Of a DNA stretch of 64,000 bases, positions 18,001-26,761 are shown piece after piece. Within the stretch, counting starts at the first letter, position 1; each line of letters begins with the position of its first letter. The DNA comes from Methylogaea oryzae (GTDB lineage Bacteria > Pseudomonadota > Gammaproteobacteria > Methylococcales > Methylococcaceae): assembly GCF_019669985.1 (NCBI RefSeq), contig NZ_AP019782.1, forward strand, positions 1,978,001-2,042,000, written 5' to 3'. The position numbers and the translations under genes were made by a program. The notes below the pieces were generated by a model. It was not told the DNA's origin and did not search any database. It was given only the letters and a program-made list of their open reading frames with translations.

Positions 18001-21000
18001 GGCGTCCGTCGTCCCGCGCCAATCGAACAACTCGAACGGCGCCTGGATGCCGCCGTGCACCAGCTGGTGGGGCCGCTGCTGCGTGTCCCAATAGAATGAG
18101 GTACGCAGGATGGGATGGTGATCGATCACGCCCTGCCAAGCGCCGCGGAACGCGGCCGCGTCCACCTCGCCGTCGATGTCGTAGCCATCCTGCATCAGGT
18201 AGATGCCCGAACGGGGGTACAGCAGCGTGTGGAACAGCAGCCCTTCCTGCATGGGCGTGAGCGGATAGAGGTCCTGCAGGTCGCCGTGGCGGGACGACAG
18301 CCGGTCGATTTCCTGGCGGCTCAGTTCCGCCAGGGGGAACAACGGGTGCCGGTCCGCTCCCGTCGGCTCATCGCCGCCCTGCCCTTCGGCCTCGTCCTGC
18401 CGGGGATCGGCGAGGCGCAGCGCCTCGGCCAGGGCGGCGACGGTTTGGTGTTGGAAAATCAAGCGGGGCGTCGCCGCCAATCCGGCCTGGCGGGCGCGGG
18501 TCGCCACCTGGATGCTGAGGATGGAATCGCCCCCCAGCTCGAAAAAATTGTCGTGGATGCCGACCCGCTCCAGCCGCAGCACTTCCGCCCAGATACGCGC
18601 CCATTCCGCTTCGACGGCATCGCGCGGCGCCGCGTAGCGGTCGGCGAAGCGCCGCGCCATGTCCGGCGCCGGCAGCGCTTTGCGGTCCAGCTTGCCGTTG
18701 GAGGACAGGGGCAAGGATTCCAGCATGACGAAGGCCGACGGCACCATGTAGTCCGGCAGGGTTTCCAGCAGGAAGGCGCGCAGCGCTTCCGTCTCCGGCG
18801 GCGCTTCCGTCGCGGCCACCACGTAGGCGGCCAGGCGCCTGTCACCCGGCGCGTCCTCGCGGGCGATCACCGCCGCTTCCCGCACTTGCGGATGGGCCAT
18901 GAGGCGCGCCTCGATCTCGCCCAGTTCGATGCGGAAGCCGCGAATTTTCACCTGGTGGTCGATGCGCCCCAGGTATTCGACGGCGCCGTCGGGCCGGTAG
19001 CGGGCCAGGTCGCCGGTTTTGTACAAGCGGCTGCCCGCCTCGCCGTGGGGATTGGGCACGAAGCGCTCCGCCGTCAGCTCCGGCCGGTTGAGATAGCCCC
19101 AAGCGAGCTGCGCGCCGCCGATGTGCAGTTCGCCGGCAACGCCCACCGGCACCGGGTTTAAGCCTTCGTCCAGCAAATGGATGGCGGTGTTGGCCACCGG
19201 CCGGCCGATGGGCACGGACAGTACGTCGCCGTCCGGCGAGCACTCCCAAGCGGTAACGTCGACGGAGGCCTCCGTCGGCCCGTACAGGTTGAAGAACCGG
19301 GCGCCCAGGTGGCGGAAAAACCGCTTTTGCAGCGCCACGCTCACCGCCTCGCCGCTGCAGATCACCCGCCGCAACGCGCCGCAACGCGCCAAGTCCGGGG
19401 CGGCGAGGAAGGCGTCGAGCATGGACGGCACGAAATGCACGGTGGTGACCCCGTGCCGCTCGATCAGGTCGATCAACCGGTCCGGGTCCTTATGGTCGTC
19501 GGGCCCGGCCAGGATCAAGCGGCTGCCCGCCAGCAGCGGCCAGAAAAACTCCCACACGGACACATCGAAGGTGTAAGGGGTTTTTTGCAGCACCGCTTCG
19601 CCCGGCTCCAACCCGAAATAGTCCTGCATCCACCGCAGGCGGTTGCAGATGCCGCCGTGGGGAATGGCCACGCCTTTGGGGCGGCCGGTGGAGCCGGAGG
19701 TGAACAGCACATAGGCCAGGGCGTCGTCGGCCACGGCGAGATCCGGATTGGCCGAACCATCGCCGGCCGGATCGGCCGCCAGCGCCGCCACGGCGCCGTC
19801 GAACCAAACGTAACGGTCGATGAAACGGGGCTGGGTCAGGATCAGCCCCACGCCGGCGTCCTCGGCCATGGCGGCCAGGCGCTCGGCGGGATAGTCCGGG
19901 GCCAGCGGCACGTAAGCGCAGCCGGCCTTCAATATGCCGAGCAGGCCGACCACCAGTTCCAGGGAGCGCTGGGCGCCGATGCCGACCGCCGAGCCCGGCT
20001 CGACGCCTCGCTCCAACAGGGAGCGGGCCAAACGGTTGGCCCGTTCGTTCAGCTGCCGGTAGCTGAGCCGCCGGTCCTCGAACACCAGGGCCTCGGCGTC
20101 GGGGGTTTTGCCGGCTTGATCCTCGAACAATTGGTGCAGGCAGCGGCCGGCCGGATAGTCCACCCGCGTGGCGTTCCAGCCGGCCAGATCGCGCCGTTCT
20201 TCCTCCGTCAGCAACGGCAGTTCGCCCAGCCTTTGCCCAGGCGCGGCGGCGATGCCTCGCAGCAAGCGGCGGTAGTGGCCGGCCAAGCGCGCCACGCTGG
20301 CTTCGTCGAACAAATCGCTGCGGTATTGGAACGAAAACAGCAAACCGTCGGCGCAGTCCGCCGCCATCAATTTCAGGTCGAAATTCTCCACCCGAGGATG
20401 GACGGCGATGGGCATCACGCTCCATTCGCCCCATAAACGCGGCGCGCCGCTTTCGCCCAGGGCCAGTTGCGCGAAGCCTTCTTCGACGCCGGACTGGGCC
20501 TGCTGCAAGACGAACAGGGTCTGGTAGATGGGCCAGCGGCCGTCGCCGCGCTCCGGCTGCAGCCGCTCCACCAGCAGGGAGAAGGGATAATCCTGGTGCT
20601 CGGCAGCCTCCAGCCAGGCGTCGCGAACTTGCGCCAGGTAGTCGGCGAAAGTCTGTCCCGGCTTGGGCCGGGTGCGCAGGGGCAGCGGGTTGACCATATT
20701 GCCCACCACCGGCGCGAAGCGCGCCTGGCCGCGCCCGCTGGTGGGCACGCCGACGATGATGTCGTCCTGGTGGGTATAGCGGTGCAGCAGCGTTTTGTAG
20801 GTCGCCAGCAACAGGGTGAACAGGGTGACGCCCTGTTCCTTGGCCAAGGCGCGCAAGGCCTTGCTCTCGGCGCCGTCGAGCCGCAACGCCACGGAAGCCC
20901 CTCGGCAATCGGGCGTACCGGGACGGGGACGGTCGGTGGGCAAGGCCAGCAACGGCAGCTCGCCGTCCAAGCGGTCGCGCCAATAGCGCCAGGCGGCCTC

Positions 21001-23607
21001 GCCGGCCGGCCCGGCTAGGTGGATCGATTGCCAGGCGACGAAATCGCCGTAACCGGCGGCCAGGCTCGGCAACTCCGGCTCGCGGCCGGCCGCCAGGGCT
21101 TGGTAAACGGTTTTCAGCTCCTGCAACAGTTGCAACAGCGACCACAAATCCAGCGCGATGTGATGGGCGCACAGCAATAGGGTGTGAGCGGCGTCGCCGT
21201 GGACGTAGAGGACGGCGCGGTACAGCGGTCCTTGCGCCAGGTCGAACGGCCGGCGCGCTTCCTCCGCCATGCGCTGCTGCAGCTGCGCGGCGGGCCAGCC
21301 GCACGCGTCGACGGCGGCGAAACACGCCGGCGCGTGCTGCGGCGCCAGCGCCTGTTGCGCCACGGTTTCGCCGTCGGTGCGATACACCGTGCGCAACATG
21401 GCGTGGCGCGCCCACAGCCGGTCGAACGCTTGCCGCAAGCGGTCCGCGTCCAGCGGTCCGGCGATGCGCAATGCCAGATGCAGGTTGTAGCCGATGTCGT
21501 CGGGGGCCATTTGCTGCACGGTCCACATGGCGTGTTGGGCGTAGGACAAGCGGGTGGCGGGCGCCGCCGCGCCCTCGCCCCCGGCCGCCGCTTCGCCCTG
21601 CCCCGCCGCCAGCGCCTCGGCCAAGTCGGCCAAACTGCGGTCGGAGAAAAACAGCGATAGCGGCGCGTCCGCGCCCAGCAAACGGTCTACGGCGTATTTC
21701 AGCTCCACCCGCTTGAGCGAATCCATGCCCAAGGCCGATAGCGAGCGGTCGTCCGCCAGGGCGGCTTCGCCGACGCCCAGCAAGTTCGCCGTTTTGGCGC
21801 GCATGAAGCCCGCGATCAATTGGGGACGCAACGGCGCCGGCACCGCCGCCAACGCCTGTCGCAGCAACCGCAGGTCCGCATCGCCCTCGCCGCCGGCGGG
21901 CAAGGCCTGCGCGGTTTGCGCGGCCAAGCCGCCGGAGCCGGCCAGCAGCGGTAGCGTGCCGTCCAGATAGGCCTGCTTGGCGGGCTGGCGGCGGATTTTG
22001 CCGCTGGAGGTCTTGGGTACCGTGCCGGGCTGGGCCAGCGCCAGTTCGGCGGCGGCCACGTCGCAGTTTTCCGCCAGCGTTTGCCGCATGGCGGCGAAAA
22101 TCCCTTCGTAATCGGCCTCGCGCAGGGCCTCGCGGGCCAGCTCCGCCACCACCGCCACGCGCTCCTCGCCGTCGCGCTCCACCGGGAACGCCACGCAGCC
22201 GCCGGGACGCAGGCCGGCCACGCCTTCGGTGAGGGCCAGTTCGATGTCTTGGGGATAGACGTTGCGGCCGCGCAGGATGATGAGGTCCTTGATGCGGCCG
22301 GCCACCACCAGTTCGTCGCCGGCCATATAGCCCAGGTCGCCGGTGCGCAAATAGGTCTGCGGCCCTTGCCATCCTTGCGGCCGGGCGCGGAATATGGCCG
22401 CCGACTCCTCGGGCCGGTTCCAATACCCTTGCGCCACGCTGGGGCCGGTGATCCATACCTCGCCGACGTGGTGGTCGCCGCGCACCTCGCCGCTGGCCGG
22501 ATCGACGATAAGCAGGCCGTGGCCGGGCTGGGTCGCGCCGCAGCTGACGGCGGCGGCCTCCTCGGGCCGGCGGTACGGCTTACCGGTCACGAACAAGGTC
22601 GCCTCGGCCAGGCCGTAACAAGGGAAAAAGCTTTGCCGGCGGAAGCCGCACGGCTCGAAAGCCTCGACGAACCGTTCCAGGGTCACGCTGCGCACCGGTT
22701 CCGAGCCGTCGAACGCCAGCCGCCAGCCGCTCAAGTCCAAGCCCCGCTTCTGTTCCGCCGTCACCTTGCGCACGCACAATTCGTAGGCGAAATCCGGTCC
22801 GCCGGAGGTGGCGGCGCCATGATCGGCGACGGCGCGCAGCCAGCGCACCGGTTTTTCCAGGAAGGCCATGGGCGGCATCAGCACTGCCGTGGCGCCCACG
22901 TACAACGGCTGCAACACGTTACCGATCAGCCCCATGTCGTGGTACAGCGGCAACCATCCCATCACGGTGGAACGCTCCGTATGGCCGAAAGCGTCGCGAA
23001 TGGCGCGCTGGTTGGCCGCCAGGTTGCCGTGGCTGACCATGACGCCCTTGGGATCGGCGGTGGAACCGGAGGTGTATTGCAGGAAAGCCAGGCTGTCCGC
23101 CTGCAGCGCCGGTGGCCGCCACGACGGCGCCGCCCCTTCGGCCGGCAGGTCCGTCGCCAGCCATCGCAGGGCGGCCGCCGCAGCGACGTCCTCCAGCGTC
23201 CCCGGCAATTTGGCCGCCAGCGCCGCCGTGGTCAGCACCGCCGCCGGAGCGGCGTCCGCCAGCACCGCCAGCAAACGCCCCCGGTGCTGGCGGGTGGGCG
23301 GATAAGCCGGCACCGCCACGGTGCCGGCGTAAAGGCAGCCGAAAAACGCCGCGATGAAATCCAAGCCGGCCGGATACAGCAGCAAGGCGCGCTCGCCCGC
23401 CAGTCCCGCCTCCTGCAAACGGGCGGCGATGGCGCGGGCGCGCCGGTCCAGCTCGGCGAAACTGAGTTTATCCGTGACGGATTCGCCGTCTCCCAGAAAA
23501 ACATAAGCGTTTTGCTCCGGCGCGGCGGCGGCGCGAAACTGCAACAGCGCGACCATATCCTTGGGTTCGGCAACGGCGGGGGACGGCGGCGATTCCTCTC
23601 GGCGCAT
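15043..23607 (-). CDS. NRPS initiating with fatty acyl-AMP ligase (FAAL-ACP-C-A-T-C-A-T)
   Basis: A 2854-residue assembly-line protein. Domains: FAAL about 15-560 (YTSGSTADPKGVMVSH, GWLPLYHDMGLIG, RTGDLGY); ACP with Ser630 (LGMDSL); C1 about 685-1120 with HHIALD at 815-820; A1 about 1150-1645; T1 with Ser1695 (LGGDS); C2 about 1778-2200 with HHILLDE at 1914-1920; A2 about 2240-2745; T2 with Ser2789 (LGGHS). Pocket residues aligned by eye: A1 D-V-W-H-I-S-L-V-D-K, a serine code; A2 D-I-W-E-L-T-A-D-D-K, which I recall as the Dab code of Pseudomonas NRPSs. The start pattern FAAL-ACP-C copies PvdL. There is no epimerase domain, although T1 carries the LGGDS variant often seen before one, so C2 may be a dual type. 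The ATG is preceded by GAGGAA at 6-7 nt. The C-terminal module has no release domain, so the chain passes to NRPS2. Confidence 0.95.
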   Translation of the reverse strand: MRREESPPSPAVAEPKDMVALLQFRAAAAPEQNAYVFLGDGESVTDKLSFAELDRRARAIAARLQEAGLAGERALLLYPAGLDFIAAFFGCLYAGTVAVPAYPPTRQHRGRLLAVLADAAPAAVLTTAALAAKLPGTLEDVAAAAALRWLATDLPAEGAAPSWRPPALQADSLAFLQYTSGSTADPKGVMVSHGNLAANQRAIRDAFGHTERSTVMGWLPLYHDMGLIGNVLQPLYVGATAVLMPPMAFLEKPVRWLRAVADHGAATSGGPDFAYELCVRKVTAEQKRGLDLSGWRLAFDGSEPVRSVTLERFVEAFEPCGFRRQSFFPCYGLAEATLFVTGKPYRRPEEAAAVSCGATQPGHGLLIVDPASGEVRGDHHVGEVWITGPSVAQGYWNRPEESAAIFRARPQGWQGPQTYLRTGDLGYMAGDELVVAGRIKDLIILRGRNVYPQDIELALTEGVAGLRPGGCVAFPVERDGEERVAVVAELAREALREADYEGIFAAMRQTLAENCDVAAAELALAQPGTVPKTSSGKIRRQPAKQAYLDGTLPLLAGSGGLAAQTAQALPAGGEGDADLRLLRQALAAVPAPLRPQLIAGFMRAKTANLLGVGEAALADDRSLSALGMDSLKRVELKYAVDRLLGADAPLSLFFSDRSLADLAEALAAGQGEAAAGGEGAAAPATRLSYAQHAMWTVQQMAPDDIGYNLHLALRIAGPLDADRLRQAFDRLWARHAMLRTVYRTDGETVAQQALAPQHAPACFAAVDACGWPAAQLQQRMAEEARRPFDLAQGPLYRAVLYVHGDAAHTLLLCAHHIALDLWSLLQLLQELKTVYQALAAGREPELPSLAAGYGDFVAWQSIHLAGPAGEAAWRYWRDRLDGELPLLALPTDRPRPGTPDCRGASVALRLDGAESKALRALAKEQGVTLFTLLLATYKTLLHRYTHQDDIIVGVPTSGRGQARFAPVVGNMVNPLPLRTRPKPGQTFADYLAQVRDAWLEAAEHQDYPFSLLVERLQPERGDGRWPIYQTLFVLQQAQSGVEEGFAQLALGESGAPRLWGEWSVMPIAVHPRVENFDLKLMAADCADGLLFSFQYRSDLFDEASVARLAGHYRRLLRGIAAAPGQRLGELPLLTEEERRDLAGWNATRVDYPAGRCLHQLFEDQAGKTPDAEALVFEDRRLSYRQLNERANRLARSLLERGVEPGSAVGIGAQRSLELVVGLLGILKAGCAYVPLAPDYPAERLAAMAEDAGVGLILTQPRFIDRYVWFDGAVAALAADPAGDGSANPDLAVADDALAYVLFTSGSTGRPKGVAIPHGGICNRLRWMQDYFGLEPGEAVLQKTPYTFDVSVWEFFWPLLAGSRLILAGPDDHKDPDRLIDLIERHGVTTVHFVPSMLDAFLAAPDLARCGALRRVICSGEAVSVALQKRFFRHLGARFFNLYGPTEASVDVTAWECSPDGDVLSVPIGRPVANTAIHLLDEGLNPVPVGVAGELHIGGAQLAWGYLNRPELTAERFVPNPHGEAGSRLYKTGDLARYRPDGAVEYLGRIDHQVKIRGFRIELGEIEARLMAHPQVREAAVIAREDAPGDRRLAAYVVAATEAPPETEALRAFLLETLPDYMVPSAFVMLESLPLSSNGKLDRKALPAPDMARRFADRYAAPRDAVEAEWARIWAEVLRLERVGIHDNFFELGGDSILSIQVATRARQAGLAATPRLIFQHQTVAALAEALRLADPRQDEAEGQGGDEPTGADRHPLFPLAELSRQEIDRLSSRHGDLQDLYPLTPMQEGLLFHTLLYPRSGIYLMQDGYDIDGEVDAAAFRGAWQGVIDHHPILRTSFYWDTQQRPHQLVHGGIQAPFELFDWRGTTDAEQSARLARLLQRERDQGLPFDQAPLLRLRLFRLGEARYRFVRSYHHILLDEWCTSEIFGHFLANYEALAGGRALPSWRSRPFRDYIAWLGRQNGRRDEAFWQRELGGFSEPTPLAVDNGAAENALVAGAMEDAVSRLSEADTAALAALAQRCRVTPNTLLQAAWALLLSQYSGRREVLYGVTVAGRPAELPGVEHILGLFINSLPLRVDIAPQTRVEDFLRALFQKNLELRQYEHTSLLQIQSWLGLPHNRPLFESLLVFENAPIDPALLDGRRGLDIRYRHSRTHTNYPITVVVIPGPALHLQITYQRERFSAVAVERMLGHFRRLLEAMIRRPQARLSELSPLTAAELDWIGRHVGEAGEPEPLGDFVARFEAQAAATPDAVAVACQGRQLDYRELNRRADRLAAPLAALGVGRDTLVALLEPRGIDFLVMMLAVFKAGGAYLPLDPDHPRRRLAEILRESRVRHILSGAAWADDLRRELEEAGEGGVAVHSMDALLAASVPGRPPAGPADPSQLAYVIYTSGSTGAPKGAMVERRGMLNNLLSKIPAMDLRASDVVAQTASQCFDISVWQFLTALLCGARVEILPDSVVRDPNRLLQQLSQRGVTVLEAVPSLMRAMLDASGAGADLSRLRWLLPTGEALPPALCRQWMERYPRMGLLNAYGPAECSDDVAYHFVASPPDEATTVMPIGRPVANLRLHLLDPWLRPVPAGIPGELCVAGVGVGRGYLNRPELTADRFVPDPFAVAPGQRLYRSGDLARYREDGEIEFLGRLDHQVKIRGYRVELGEIEAQLLRHPQVKQAVATAPEDRSGARRLTAYVAMESEARRDGSCGDALREFLRETLPDYMVPSVIMPLERLPLTPNGKIDRKALPEPEAPERELVAPRNAGEEILAGLWQEVLGVEQVGVTDNFFDLGGHSLLAVQLLARIHGEFGVELSLLSLFEAPTVERLALLVETALIEKLAGLSEDEAQCLLEETVAEEAL

Positions 23608-23795
23608 GGGTATTTCCTCGAAACACGTAATTCAGTTCCGTCGCCGCGTCAACGAGTCGCGCTGCGGAACCTGATTTCCCTATTTATCACAACGCCGATA
23701 CGGCCGATCCAGCGATGCGGCCGACGGCATATTCCCGGTATAAGCTAGCCTTGCAGACGCCGTATTTATGGCGGCGGCGGACAAGGCGATACTCG

Positions 23796-24014
23796 TCAAC
23801 TCGCGTCTTCGGCCATTTGCCGGCGCAGGCTGAGCGGACGTATATCGGTCCACGCCGCCTTGATGTAGTCGAGGCACTCCTGCTTGCTGCCGGCCTTGTC
23901 CAAAGCCGTCCAGCCCAAGGGTATCTCCTTGTATTCCGGCCAAATCGAATATTGTTCCTCATGATTGATCACCACTTGGTAAACCGTGGCGTCGTCATCG
24001 TTTTCCCAGGACAT
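23796..24014 (-). CDS. mbtH: MbtH-like protein (NRPS adenylation chaperone)
   Basis: A 72-residue cytoplasmic protein that binds and activates NRPS adenylation domains. The fold signature is visible: [15 protein letters not shown], then [10 protein letters not shown] near the C-terminus. The ATG at 24014 follows AGGAG at 8 nt; an upstream in-frame start would add 18 unrelated residues and is rejected. It lies 188 nt before NRPS1 on the same strand and is the first gene of the biosynthetic unit. The 188-nt gap contains no coding sequence I can support and might hold an internal promoter. Confidence 0.95.
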   Translation of the reverse strand: MSWENDDDATVYQVVINHEEQYSIWPEYKEIPLGWTALDKAGSKQECLDYIKAAWTDIRPLSLRRQMAEDAS

Positions 24015-24370
24015 CGTCAATACTCCTAACGCGAACATCTTGATTGATACATCGTGCGACGAAAACAATTACACGATGCATGCCAATACCGTATTCATGC
24101 GGTTTTTCTCTGGAAATAATTACCTGATTACACCGCATGTCAGCTTAGGATTACGGGATATCACGCAGCGTTTCGATACTCTGCGCCAGATCGCGCCATA
24201 ACCCGCAAAAAACCCGATCGATCCAAATCGGGATCGACTATTTCTTGAAATATACCCGTGAATAAAAACCGGCATCCCTGCCGAAAATACGATGGGGTGG
24301 TCCGGCGGCTTTACCGCCGGCCTCTATCGCTGCGCCGGCGAGCGCGGCCCCCGGGGAGGCCGCCGCCTGC
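24015..24370 (-). promoter_or_regulatory. Leader and presumed promoter region of the mbtH-NRPS operon
   Basis: This 356-nt stretch has no gene. It is clearly AT-richer than the flanks near the mbtH start (about 24030-24180), as expected of a promoter region reading left. It also holds an intrinsic terminator for the upstream receptor gene (24207-24232) and a GC hairpin (24302-24320, CCGGCGG/CCGCCGG, 5-nt loop). I could not identify a convincing Fur box or PvdS-type motif by eye, so the controlling factor is unknown. The terminator implies that mbtH onward is transcribed from its own promoter here. Confidence 0.45.
24207..24232 (-). terminator. Intrinsic terminator after the TonB receptor gene
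   Basis: Read on the minus strand, a 6-bp stem CCCGAT/ATCGGG with an 8-nt loop is followed directly by six T. It lies about 140 nt past the receptor stop codon and upstream of mbtH, so it separates the receptor transcript from the biosynthetic operon. Confidence 0.65.
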
Positions 24371-26761
24371 TTAAAACTCCAGGGTCAAGCGGCCATAGAT
24401 TTGACGGGGAGCGCCGGTAAAGGCGCCGGTCATTTGGTCGTTGCTGGTGTAGTAGTGCTTGTCCAGCATGTTCAGCGCGAACAGCTCCGCCTTCACCTTT
24501 TTCCATTGGTAGGAGGCGGACATGTCCACGGTGGTGTAGGCCGGCAGATCGAAGGTGTGGGCGTTGTCGCCCGGCCGCTTGGCGACGAAATTGGCGCCCG
24601 CGCCCAGGGACAAATCCTTCAACAAGCCTTCGTCGAACTTGTAGCGGGTCCATACATTGGCCTGGTGCGGCGCCACGTCCCAGGGACGGTTGCCCACGTC
24701 GCCGTTTTGGCTCTTGGTGATCTTGGCGTCGATGAGCGCGTAACCGGCCTGCACGAACCATTGCTTGTTGATCTGATAGGCCAGGTCGATTTCCGCGCCG
24801 CGCGAGCGCATTTCCCCCACTTGGGCGTTGAAGCCTGGATTGGCCGGATCCGGCGTCACCACGTTGCTGCGGGTGATGTCGAAGAAGGAAGCGGTGCTGG
24901 TCAACCCGAAAGGCAGCGCCAACTTCACGCCGGCTTCCACCTGGTCCGACTTTTCCGGCTTGAAGGCCGTGGCGCGAGCGGCCTGGGCGGCGAAAGATGC
25001 GTCCACGTCGAAGCCCGTGCCGTAGCCGGCGAACAGCGTGACCGGCTCGAGGACGTGGTAGGCGCCGCCCACTTGGAAGCTTTTGTTGTCCAGGTCGTAC
25101 TGGGTGGCGGCGCCGTTGGCGGCCAGCTTGGAACCGGCCACGTTGCTCTGGCGCACGCCGCCGAACAAGTCGAACTTGTCGGTAATCGCCATCATGTCCT
25201 GGAAGTAGAACGAACCGATGCGCTTGTCGTTGCGGAAGACGAACGCCTTGCCCGGCGTCAGCTGCGTGGAAAGGTAGGTCGGGTTGAGCGCGTCCATGGC
25301 CGGCACCCCGTTCAAAGCGGTCCAGCCGCCGTTGCTGGTGGCGTCCTCATATTCGCCGCCGATCAGCACTTGATGGCTGATGAAGCCGGTGTCGAACTTG
25401 CCCTTCAGGTCCAACTGGCCGGTGTACATGAAGTCGTTTTCGCGAAAATCGGCGCGGCCGGAGCGGTTGATGGTGCGCCGATCCGCCCGCACGCTGTTCA
25501 TGAATATCTGCGTGCCGCCGACGTTGAACTCCATGTATTGGAAGCGCGGCGACAGCGTCCAGTTGTCGGCGACGTCGATGTCGAGCCAGGTTTGCAGCAC
25601 CGGCGAAGTGGCCCTGAGGTTGTCCATGCCCGGTTCGCCCAGGTAGGTGTCGCGGGCGGTTTTTCCGACGATCTGGCCAGGAGCCGGAACGCCCGGGTTG
25701 GGCTTGGTGTCGCGGTCCTGGTATTCCATGTTGAGGAAGCCGCGCACAGGGCCGCCGTTGTCCCAGGACAGCGCCAGCGCCAAGTTGTCGCGATCCAAGC
25801 CCTGGTATTTGATGAAGCTGCCGGAGCGCTCCAGGTCGCCGGTGATGCGGGCGGTCAGCGCGCCGTCGGCGATCACCGCGCCGGTCACGTCGAACTGCAC
25901 GCCTTTCTGGTCGTATTCGCCGCCGATCCCGGCGACGTAGCCGCCGAATTCTTTTTTAGGCCGCTTGGTGACGATGTTGACCAGGCCGCCGATGGAGCCG
26001 TTGCCGTATAACGCGCTGCCCGGCCCTTTCAGCACCTCGAAGCTTTCCACGTTGGTCAAGGCGGAATAATCCACGTCCGAGTTGAACTGGGTGCGGAAGC
26101 CGTTGCGCTGCTGGATGGCCTTGAAACCGCGGATGGTGAATTTCGGGAAGCGGCTGTAGCGCGATTGCCCGACGTTGGCGGAGGGCACGCCTTTCATGAT
26201 GCTGCCCATGGTCAAGGCGCCCTGGTCCTTGATCGCCTCCTCGGTGACCACCTGCACGCTCTGCGGCACGCGGGTGATGCCCACCGGTATTTTGCTGCCG
26301 GCGGTGGAGACGGCGGCCTGGTAAGGCGCCTCCCGTTCGGCGCTGTGCGCCGTGACGGTCACTTTCTCCAGGGACGCCCCCGATGGCGGCGCGACGGTGG
26401 ACGGCTTCTCCAGGGTCACCGTGCGGTTGGCGCCGACGCGGTAACTCAAGCCGGTGCCTTGCAACAGCTTTTGCAGCGCTTGCTCCGCCGTGTAGCTGCC
26501 GCTGAGCCCGGCGGTGGAAAGCCCTTGCGCCAAGGAGGCGTCGTAAACCAAGTGCAGGCCGCTGGTTTCCGCCAGCCGGTTGAGCGCGGCCGCCAGGGAG
26601 CTGGCCGGCAGGGACAGGTTGAACGCCTTGGCCGCGGTCTCCTCGGCCCGGCCTTGGCCCGGCGCGGCGGCCAGCCCGGCCAGCAACAAACAGACAGCGG
26701 CCCGCAGCGTGGTGTTTTCCCCTAGCCGGTCGCAACATGCGGCATTGCCGTTCAACTTCAT
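24371..26761 (-). CDS. TonB-dependent outer membrane receptor with STN signalling domain (receptor 1)
   Basis: A 796-residue outer-membrane receptor. After a signal peptide (about 1-40) comes an STN domain (about 45-118; SLAAALNRLAETSGLHLVYD, QALQKLLQGTGLSY) that contacts a FecR-type anti-sigma factor. A plug domain follows (about 150-270, with VPQSVQVVTEEAI and VLKGPGSALYGNGSIGGLVNIVTKRP), then a 22-strand barrel ending in the terminal Phe (YGRLTLEF). The plug wording matches ferrisiderophore receptors of the FpvA/FhuE type. AAGGAGGT precedes the ATG at ideal spacing. Its place directly upstream of mbtH-NRPS and downstream of fecR suggests uptake of the metal-loaded product of this locus and signalling of its presence. 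Confidence 0.93.
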   Translation of the reverse strand: MKLNGNAACCDRLGENTTLRAAVCLLLAGLAAAPGQGRAEETAAKAFNLSLPASSLAAALNRLAETSGLHLVYDASLAQGLSTAGLSGSYTAEQALQKLLQGTGLSYRVGANRTVTLEKPSTVAPPSGASLEKVTVTAHSAEREAPYQAAVSTAGSKIPVGITRVPQSVQVVTEEAIKDQGALTMGSIMKGVPSANVGQSRYSRFPKFTIRGFKAIQQRNGFRTQFNSDVDYSALTNVESFEVLKGPGSALYGNGSIGGLVNIVTKRPKKEFGGYVAGIGGEYDQKGVQFDVTGAVIADGALTARITGDLERSGSFIKYQGLDRDNLALALSWDNGGPVRGFLNMEYQDRDTKPNPGVPAPGQIVGKTARDTYLGEPGMDNLRATSPVLQTWLDIDVADNWTLSPRFQYMEFNVGGTQIFMNSVRADRRTINRSGRADFRENDFMYTGQLDLKGKFDTGFISHQVLIGGEYEDATSNGGWTALNGVPAMDALNPTYLSTQLTPGKAFVFRNDKRIGSFYFQDMMAITDKFDLFGGVRQSNVAGSKLAANGAATQYDLDNKSFQVGGAYHVLEPVTLFAGYGTGFDVDASFAAQAARATAFKPEKSDQVEAGVKLALPFGLTSTASFFDITRSNVVTPDPANPGFNAQVGEMRSRGAEIDLAYQINKQWFVQAGYALIDAKITKSQNGDVGNRPWDVAPHQANVWTRYKFDEGLLKDLSLGAGANFVAKRPGDNAHTFDLPAYTTVDMSASYQWKKVKAELFALNMLDKHYYTSNDQMTGAFTGAPRQIYGRLTLEF

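Noticed and set aside
24015-24370. Fur box or PvdS-type promoter ahead of mbtH
   Set aside because: I found AT-rich half-site-like strings (for example TAATTA), but none with the paired GATAAT/ATTATC or TAAAT-N16-CGT layout; not supportable by eye.
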